This document shows, in pieces, positions 58,965 through 64,000 of a stretch of 64,000 nucleotides of DNA. A model generated the notes under the pieces. It worked only from the letters and a program-made list of their open reading frames with translations. It made no database searches and was not told the DNA's origin. The translations under genes were made by a program, and so were the position numbers. The DNA lies in contig JALGXW010000014.1 in NCBI GenBank assembly GCA_029821875.1, positions 79,554 to 143,553 of the forward strand, in the 5' to 3' direction. Positions within the stretch are counted from its first letter, which is position 1. Each line of letters starts with the position of its first letter. This stretch comes from Candidatus Hebobacterum abditum. Lineage in GTDB: Bacteria; Armatimonadota; Hebobacteria; Hebobacterales; Hebobacteraceae.

Positions 58965-59297
58965 ATGGGCGCCGTGATGGAAGTCACCGACGATACCTTC
59001 GAGCAGGAGGTGCTCAAGTCTGAGACGGCAGTCCTGGTGGACTTCTGGGCTCCCGGCTGTCCGCCGTGCGCGGCCATCGCGCCGGTCTTGGAGAAGCTGG
59101 CCGGGGAGCTGGCCGAGAAGGCGAAGTTCGTGAAAGTGAACGCCGCGCAGGAGCGCGCCACCGCCACCAAGTACGGCATCCAGGCCGTGCCCACCCTCTT
59201 CATCTTCAAGGGAGGCGAGGTGGCCGATAGCCTGATCGGGTTCCAGTCCGAGCAGGAGCTCCGCGATCGGCTGACGGCCGCCGCGGACGGCTCCTAG
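58965..59297 (+). CDS. Thioredoxin with CPPC active site
   Basis: 110 residues from ATG 58965 (AAGGAGGAC upstream). Thioredoxin fold: VLVDFWAPGCPPCAAIAPVLE, FVKVNAAQERATATKYGIQAVPTLFIFKGG (cis-Pro). The active site is Cys32-Pro-Pro-Cys35 instead of CGPC, which should change the redox potential toward more reducing or alter the partner. Followed by the thioredoxin reductase gene after 45 bases, so the pair is expected to work together with NADPH. Confidence 0.88.
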   Translation: MGAVMEVTDDTFEQEVLKSETAVLVDFWAPGCPPCAAIAPVLEKLAGELAEKAKFVKVNAAQERATATKYGIQAVPTLFIFKGGEVADSLIGFQSEQELRDRLTAAADGS

Positions 59298-59342
59298 CGG
59301 GCCGCGAGCGACCGCGCATTCTACGCTGGGGGCAGGCAGGAG

Positions 59343-60311
59343 GTGTCTTCGCCACAAGACCAAGCACCGGCCGAGGGCGCTGAGGGCGGCGCCCCGGAGA
59401 TCTGGGACCTGGCGATCATCGGGGCCGGCGCCGCCGGCCTCACCTGTGCCATCTATGCCGGCCGCGGGCGTCTCCGCACCGTTGTGCTGGAGAAGATGAT
59501 GCCCGGCGGCCAGGTCGCGCTCAACGACCTCATCGAGAACTACCCCGGCTTCGCGGACGGCATCTCCGGCCTCGAGCTCGCCCAGGAGATGGCCAAGCAG
59601 GCCGGCCGCTTCGGCGCCGAGATCCAAACCGCCGAGGTGAAGAGCATCGAGGTCGAGCGGCCGTTTCGCATTCTCACCGCCGCCGGTGACTACCGCGCCA
59701 AGACGATCCTCATCGCCACCGGCTGCTCGCCCCGCCGGCTGGGCGTGCCCGGCGAGAGGGAGTACTACACCAAGGGTGTCAGCTACTGCGCCACCTGCGA
59801 CGGCCCCCTCTTCGCGGGGAAGCCTCTGCTCATCGTCGGCGGCGGCAACACGGCCATCGACGACGCGCTCTACCTCGCCAACCTCGCCGCCGACGTCACC
59901 GTCGTCCATCGCCGCGACAGACTCCGCGCCGACCTCATCCTCCAGGAGCGCGCCTTCGCCAACTCCAAGATCAAGTTCCTCTGGAGCCATGTCGTCACCG
60001 AGATCAAGGGGAACGAGTCGGCGGCGGCCGTGACGGTGCGACACGTGCAGACCGGCGAGGAGCAGGAGGTCGCTACCGGTGGCGTCTTCATCGCCATCGG
60101 CGAGATTCCCCAGACGGGCTTCCTCCCCGAGCAGGTGCACAAGGATGACAGCGGCTATGTGCTCGCGAAGGACACCTTCGAGACGACCGTGCCCGGCATC
60201 TTCGTCGCGGGGGATGTGCGCGCCGGGGCCTACCGGCAGATCGCGGCCGCGGTGGGCGAGGGCGTGATGGCCTACCGCAACATCTGGAACTACCTCGAAG
60301 TGCAGGAGTAG
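59343..60311 (+). CDS. trxB: Thioredoxin reductase
   Basis: 322 residues from GTG 59343. FAD site IIGAGAAGLTCAIYAGR, redox Cys149-Ala-Thr-Cys152 in SYCATCDGPLFAGK, NADPH site IVGGGNTAIDDALYL with HRRDRLRAD, and FAD site VPGIFVAGDVRAGAYRQIA. Length fits the low-molecular-weight type. Reduces the thioredoxin of the preceding gene. The second NADPH-site motif GGGNTA (for GGGDSA) is a common variant. Confidence 0.92.
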   Translation: MSSPQDQAPAEGAEGGAPEIWDLAIIGAGAAGLTCAIYAGRGRLRTVVLEKMMPGGQVALNDLIENYPGFADGISGLELAQEMAKQAGRFGAEIQTAEVKSIEVERPFRILTAAGDYRAKTILIATGCSPRRLGVPGEREYYTKGVSYCATCDGPLFAGKPLLIVGGGNTAIDDALYLANLAADVTVVHRRDRLRADLILQERAFANSKIKFLWSHVVTEIKGNESAAAVTVRHVQTGEEQEVATGGVFIAIGEIPQTGFLPEQVHKDDSGYVLAKDTFETTVPGIFVAGDVRAGAYRQIAAAVGEGVMAYRNIWNYLEVQE

Positions 60312-60364
60312 CGGCCGGCGCGTTCCCCGCGGGCCGGCTTCCCTTTCCCACTGCGCTCACCTGT

Positions 60365-60393
60365 TTGACTAGGCCACGGCCAAGTGCTACCAT
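60365..60393 (+). promoter_or_regulatory. Sigma-70 promoter of the SPFH-NfeD operon
   Basis: TTGACT (60365-60370), 17-base spacer, TACCAT (60388-60393); start near 60400. It excludes the open frame beginning at 60384 and supports ATG 60459. Confidence 0.65.
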
Positions 60394-60458
60394 GTGCCGA
60401 CATAGGCGCGGCCGCCGTGCGGTCGGCGCACAACCCAGGCAATGGGAGGAGGTCCGCC

Positions 60459-61382
60459 ATGGGACCCGAGGCAACCTTCGTCTTTGGTGCCGCAATCCTC
60501 ATCTTCGTGCTGGTCATCCTGGCGTCGGCGATCCGCATCGTGCCCGAATACCAGCGATTGGTCGTGCTGCGTCTGGGGCGGGCGCTCGGCGCGAAGGGGC
60601 CGGGGCTGATCATCCTGATCCCGGTGGTCGATCGGGGCATCAAGGTCGACCTGCGGGAGATCTTCTTCGACGTCCATCCGCAGGCGGCGATCACGAAGGA
60701 CAACGCGCCCATCTCCGTCGACTTCTACATCTACATGAAGGTGGTCGATCCGATGTCGAGCGTGATCCAGGTGCAGGACTTCTTCGGTGCCTCCCAGGGC
60801 ATCGCCATCACTACCCTGCGCGCGCTCGTAGGCGAGATGATGCTCGACGACTGCCTGGCGAAGCGGGAGCAGATCAACGAGGCGCTCCGCATCAAGCTCG
60901 ACGAGGTGACCAATCGCTGGGGTATCAAGGTCACCGCGGTCGAGATTCGCGAGATCATCCCGCCGCGGGAGATCCAGGACGCGATGAGCCGGCAGATGTC
61001 GGCCGAGCGAGATCGGCGCGCGGTGGTAACGGAGGCCGAGGGCAAGCGGGAAGCCCAGATCACGATTGCCGAGGGCGAGCGGCAGGCCACCATTCTGCGG
61101 GCCGAGGGCGAGAGGCAGGCCGCCATTCTCGAGGCCGAAGGCGAGCGCCAGGCCCGCATCCTCGTCGCCGAGGGATACGCCGAGGGCCTCCTGCGTGTGT
61201 TCGCCGCCGCCAAGGACGTGGACAGCAAGACGATGTCCATCCAGTACCTCGAAACCCTCAAGGAAATCGGCGGCGGCGCCTCCACCAAGTTCGTCATCCC
61301 GCTGGAGTTCACGCGGCTCATCCAGCCGTTCGTCGGCCACGCCCAGGAGTCCGGGCAGGACAAGCCGCAGGCCGGTTCCTAG
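60459..61382 (+). CDS. SPFH/band 7 (stomatin-like) membrane protein
   Basis: 307 residues from ATG 60459 (GGGAGGAGG upstream). One N-terminal membrane segment (FVFGAAILIFVLVILASAI), SPFH domain (YQRLVVLRLGRALGAKGPGL, VDLREIFFDVHPQAAITKDN), then a coiled-coil tail with repeated EGERQA units (about 215-265), and the C-terminal TKFVIPLEFTRLIQP. Stomatin-type proteins oligomerise at membranes and pair with NfeD-type proteins; the nfeD-like gene follows 45 bases downstream. Confidence 0.92.
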   Translation: MGPEATFVFGAAILIFVLVILASAIRIVPEYQRLVVLRLGRALGAKGPGLIILIPVVDRGIKVDLREIFFDVHPQAAITKDNAPISVDFYIYMKVVDPMSSVIQVQDFFGASQGIAITTLRALVGEMMLDDCLAKREQINEALRIKLDEVTNRWGIKVTAVEIREIIPPREIQDAMSRQMSAERDRRAVVTEAEGKREAQITIAEGERQATILRAEGERQAAILEAEGERQARILVAEGYAEGLLRVFAAAKDVDSKTMSIQYLETLKEIGGGASTKFVIPLEFTRLIQPFVGHAQESGQDKPQAGS

Positions 61383-61427
61383 CGCGGCCGCGCTGACGAC
61401 TGCCGGCCGTTCAGGGGGAGGGTTGAG

Positions 61428-62789
61428 ATGCCTACTCGCCTCGCGTCTGCGCTGAGATGGTGGGTTCCGGCCGCGCTGATCGCCGGCGGCACGCTTGGCC
61501 TCTGGTCTTCGCTGTGTGACGCGGGCGCTGAGCGGCCCGTCGTCTACCGCGCCCGAGTCGAGGGTGTGATCAACCCCTTCAGCGCGCGCTACCTGGAGCG
61601 CGCCATCCGCGAGACAGAGCGCGCCGGCGCGGCCGCGCTGGTCCTGGAGCTCGATACCCCCGGCGGCCTCGACACCGCCATGCGGGACATGATGCAGGCG
61701 GAGCTGAACTCCCACGCGCCGGTCATCGTCTACGTCGCGCCCATGGGCGCCCGGGCGGCCTCCGCTGGCATGTTCATCACCATCGCCGCCCACCTCGCCG
61801 CCATGGCCCCCGGCACCGAGATCGGCGCGGCCCACCCGGTCAGCCTCAGCGGCGGGGGTGACGACGAAGTCATGGCGACCAAGGTCACCGAGGACGCGGC
61901 CGCCTTCGCCCGCGCCATCGCCCAGCACCGGAAGCGCAATGTCGAGTGGGCCGAGTCCGCGGTGAGAGAGAGCAAGTCCATCAGCGCCGAGGAGGCGATG
62001 GAGAACGGCGTCATCGAGATCGTCGCCGCCAGCCTGCAAGACCTGCTCGAACAGGCCGACGGCCGCACCGTGACAACGCCGTCCGGCGAGACGGTGCTCC
62101 GGCTGAAGGGCGCCGACGTTCAGGAGGTGCCCATGGGGTGGATCGAGCACCTGCTCCACCTCATCGCCGATCCGAACATCGCCTACATCCTCATGACCAT
62201 CGGGACGCTCGGCATCATCCTTGAGCTCTACCATCCAGGCGGGCTGTTCCCCGGCATCGCCGGCGCGATCTGCCTCCTGCTCGGGTTCGCCGCGCTGGGG
62301 ACGCTGCCGGTCGGCTGGGCCGGCATCGGCCTGCTGGTGCTGGCGGTCGCGCTCTTGCTTCTCGAGCTTCACGCCCCCGGCTTCGGCGCCTTCGGTATCG
62401 GCGCGCTGGTGGCCTTCATCGCCGGCTCTCTGCTTCTCTTCGTGCCGGTCACTCCGCCGTCACCGGCCGCGCCGGTCGTCGGTGTCAACCCCTGGCTCGT
62501 GACCGGGATGACGGCCCTCTTCGCCTCCATCATCTTGCTCGTCGGCCAGCGCGTCTGGGCGGCCCAGCGGATGCTTGTCCAGACGGGCAGGGAGGCCCTC
62601 ATCGGCGTCCCGGGAGAGGTTGTCTCTGCGCTCGACCCCGACGGCACTGTCCGCGTTCGTGGTGAGGTGTGGACCGCCCGCACCGAGGGCGACCCCATCG
62701 AGCCCGACGCCCCAGTGCGCATCTCCCACGTCGATGGCGTCGTGCTGGTCGTCGAGCCGGAGGCCCCGGCGGAGGACGAGACGGCCTAG
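61428..62789 (+). CDS. NfeD-family membrane serine protease
   Basis: 453 residues. Signal/anchor at 8-28; ClpP-like domain about 40-230 with Ser112 (GARAASAGMFI) and Lys152 (MATKVTED) forming the Ser-Lys dyad of the stomatin-operon protease 1510-N type; about 245-365 four to five membrane segments; soluble OB-fold NfeD tail (GREALIGVPGEVVSALDPDG). It is the long NfeD form, gene-paired with the SPFH protein, and is believed to cleave hydrophobic C-termini such as that of the stomatin partner. Confidence 0.92.
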   Translation: MPTRLASALRWWVPAALIAGGTLGLWSSLCDAGAERPVVYRARVEGVINPFSARYLERAIRETERAGAAALVLELDTPGGLDTAMRDMMQAELNSHAPVIVYVAPMGARAASAGMFITIAAHLAAMAPGTEIGAAHPVSLSGGGDDEVMATKVTEDAAAFARAIAQHRKRNVEWAESAVRESKSISAEEAMENGVIEIVAASLQDLLEQADGRTVTTPSGETVLRLKGADVQEVPMGWIEHLLHLIADPNIAYILMTIGTLGIILELYHPGGLFPGIAGAICLLLGFAALGTLPVGWAGIGLLVLAVALLLLELHAPGFGAFGIGALVAFIAGSLLLFVPVTPPSPAAPVVGVNPWLVTGMTALFASIILLVGQRVWAAQRMLVQTGREALIGVPGEVVSALDPDGTVRVRGEVWTARTEGDPIEPDAPVRISHVDGVVLVVEPEAPAEDETA

Positions 62790-62894
62790 CAGCGGCGGCC
62801 ACCAGAGGGGACCCTGACCAGCTTGCACCCGCGTCGGCAGTAGGAGCGCGGAAGCAGCGGCCAGTGCAGCAGACACCTGTGTGAGGAAGCGCCG

Positions 62895-63719
62895 ATGTCA
62901 GACTCGGTCAAGGCGGCCTATGAGGCAACGGATGACTATGAGGTCAGAGTTCGTACCCACGAGCTCTACAGCGTGGCGGAGGGAAGCTGGGGGGAATGGC
63001 TCGTGGGGCAGTTGCCGCGGGAGGGCGTGCGCGCGGTGCTGGATGTGGGATGTGGCACCGGGGGCATTCTGCGCCTGATCGCCGCCGCGGGCATCGGCGA
63101 GCGCTGGGTGGGGGTGGATCAGTCCGAGGCGATGGTGGAGAAGGCGCAAGGCCTCGCGGGCGAGGCCGGGCTGAGCATCGAGTTCCGTCAGGGGGACATC
63201 CTCGATCCGCCCCGCGGTGAAGAACGGTTCGACCTCATCTGCGCCTGCCATATGCTCTACCACGTGGCCGACCTCGATGCCACGCTCTCGAACTGCGTCC
63301 GACTCCTCGCCCCCGGCGGCAGGTTTGTGGCGACGACCAACAGCCGGGACACGATGAACCCGTATTTCGCGGAGGTAGAGTCCGCGCTGGCGGAGCGGTT
63401 CCCTGAGATCAACATCGAGCCCGCGCCCGACCGATGCTTCTCTCTGGAGAATGGCGCCGAGTTCCTTGTGCGCCACTTCGACCACATCGAGCTGCGCGTG
63501 CGGCGGGATGCGTTCCGCTTCCCCAGCCCGGAGCCCTGGGCGGCCTACCTCAAGAGCGGCCGTCATCTTGACATGCCCTCAGATCACACCGATGACGAAT
63601 GGGCGGAAGTGGCGGGGATGATCGACCGCATCGCGCAGGAGCAGTGCGCAGGCGGCGAACTCGTCGTGCCGAAAGTCGCGGGGATGTTCCTGTGCACAGG
63701 GGCCCGTGGGGAAGGGTAA
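62895..63719 (+). CDS. Class I SAM-dependent methyltransferase
   Basis: 274 residues from ATG 62895 (GTGAGGAAG upstream). Motif I AVLDVGCGTGGILRLIAAAG, motif II VGVDQSEAMVEKAQGL, motif IV FDLICACHMLYHVADLDATL, motif VI LLAPGGRFVATTNSRD. Ubiquinone/biotin-type methyltransferase-like fold; target unknown. Followed closely by the start of an RNA methyltransferase gene. Confidence 0.85.
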   Translation: MSDSVKAAYEATDDYEVRVRTHELYSVAEGSWGEWLVGQLPREGVRAVLDVGCGTGGILRLIAAAGIGERWVGVDQSEAMVEKAQGLAGEAGLSIEFRQGDILDPPRGEERFDLICACHMLYHVADLDATLSNCVRLLAPGGRFVATTNSRDTMNPYFAEVESALAERFPEINIEPAPDRCFSLENGAEFLVRHFDHIELRVRRDAFRFPSPEPWAAYLKSGRHLDMPSDHTDDEWAEVAGMIDRIAQEQCAGGELVVPKVAGMFLCTGARGEG

Positions 63720-63750
63720 GGCGCGGGCGACTGAGCGGGGCGATGGTGAG

Positions 63751-64000
63751 ATGCCGAAGCGGCGAACGACGAGATCCCCTCGTGCTGCGGCCTCCCGCGG
63801 CGGCACACCCATCAGATTCGGGGTGTTGACGTTCGCGGGCATCGCCGATGTCACGCGACGCGAGCTCGCGCCCTGCCGTGCCACTGGGCTGAGCACCCTC
63901 AGGCTGCGCAACCACGACCTGATCGTCGGGAGGGTCGATAGCCGCCATGTGCCGCGGCTGGCCCGGCTGCAGACGGCGGAGGATATCTTCTCCATGCTGG
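63751..64000 (+). CDS. 5' end of a THUMP-type RNA methyltransferase gene (partial)
   Basis: From ATG 63751 (weak GGTGAG upstream) the frame stays open to the window edge for 83 codons. After a basic start (PKRRTTRSPRAAASRG) it reads RFGVLTFAGIADVTRRELAP, then HDLIVGRVDSRHVPRLARL, then QTAEDIFSML. This is the usual opening of THUMP-domain 23S rRNA or tRNA guanine methyltransferases (Trm14/RlmL-like). The catalytic domain lies beyond the window. Confidence 0.7.
   Translation, partial: MPKRRTTRSPRAAASRGGTPIRFGVLTFAGIADVTRRELAPCRATGLSTLRLRNHDLIVGRVDSRHVPRLARLQTAEDIFSML

Noticed and set aside
60387..62372. 661-codon open frame on the minus strand
   Set aside because: Antisense to both the SPFH and NfeD genes, which have clear motifs and starts; no signals support it.

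Overview
This is a GC-rich (roughly two-thirds G+C by eye), gene-dense stretch of bacterial chromosome with genes on both strands, mostly in short operons. Two related outer-membrane-barrel-type proteins (DUF5916 class), Tat and lipoprotein signals, and type IV pilus motor ATPases point to a didermic (Gram-negative type) bacterium. An hgcA-hgcB pair (mercury methylation), Fe-S flavoproteins and corrinoid-linked families suggest an anaerobic way of life. An H-x9-DG-like pseudopilin-type tail, DUF4097 proteins paired with DUF2089, DUF1638 and many single-copy enzyme genes resemble genomes of uncultured Armatimonadota/PVC/FCB-type lineages. I cannot fix the phylum from this window. No phage, insertion sequence, CRISPR array or rRNA is visible.

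Layout. 1-5.5 kb: an alkaline-phosphatase-superfamily (sulfatase-like) enzyme, an isochorismatase-like hydrolase, and an ECF sigma factor carrying a ~350-residue C-terminal domain, overlapping a Tat-exported protein with the same domain. 5.5-13.7 kb (minus strand): two DUF5916 genes (one broken by an amber codon), a DUF4097/DUF2089 envelope-stress-type pair and a lipoprotein beta-lactamase-fold hydrolase. 13.7-17 kb: lipoprotein, hgcA, hgcB and a uroporphyrinogen-decarboxylase-family protein. 17-24 kb: phosphotriesterase-like enzyme, permease, nucleotidyltransferase, two APH-fold kinases, a GNAT acetyltransferase and an MscS channel. 24-37 kb: a 1052-residue GNAT fusion, DUF4097 protein, PfkB kinase, EEP-family enzyme, QueG-like Fe-S protein, another APH-fold kinase, DUF1638 protein, zinc-ribbon beta-lactamase fusion, Fe-S flavoprotein, cysteine synthase and a methyltransferase. 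37-47 kb: a three-gene aldolase/aminotransferase/dehydrogenase operon, a TolB-like lipoprotein, acyl-CoA ligase, a secreted unknown, a second dehydrogenase and a tautomerase. 47-54 kb: S9 peptidase, an ECF sigma/anti-sigma-like pair, a secreted protein, a methyltransferase and tRNA-Ala. 54-64 kb: four consecutive PilT-type ATPases, thioredoxin and thioredoxin reductase, an SPFH/NfeD membrane pair, a methyltransferase and the 5' end of a THUMP-type RNA methyltransferase.

How the parts may work together. hgcA (corrinoid methyl carrier) and hgcB (ferredoxin) form a translationally coupled unit, and several nearby genes belong to families that use or serve corrinoids (URO-D-type methyltransferase, QueG-like, DUF1638); that link is inference. 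The most unusual regulatory signals are: the sigma factor fused to a sensor- or enzyme-like domain with an exported twin; two gene fossils in which the promoter and first codons of a regulator (that sigma factor, and the DUF2089 gene) are copied in front of an effector gene; and two leader units made of consensus promoter, strong Shine-Dalgarno, an 18-21 codon ORF and a hairpin ahead of a structural gene. A dispersed intergenic palindrome with core GGGCAGGAG / CTCCTGCCC occurs at least six times.
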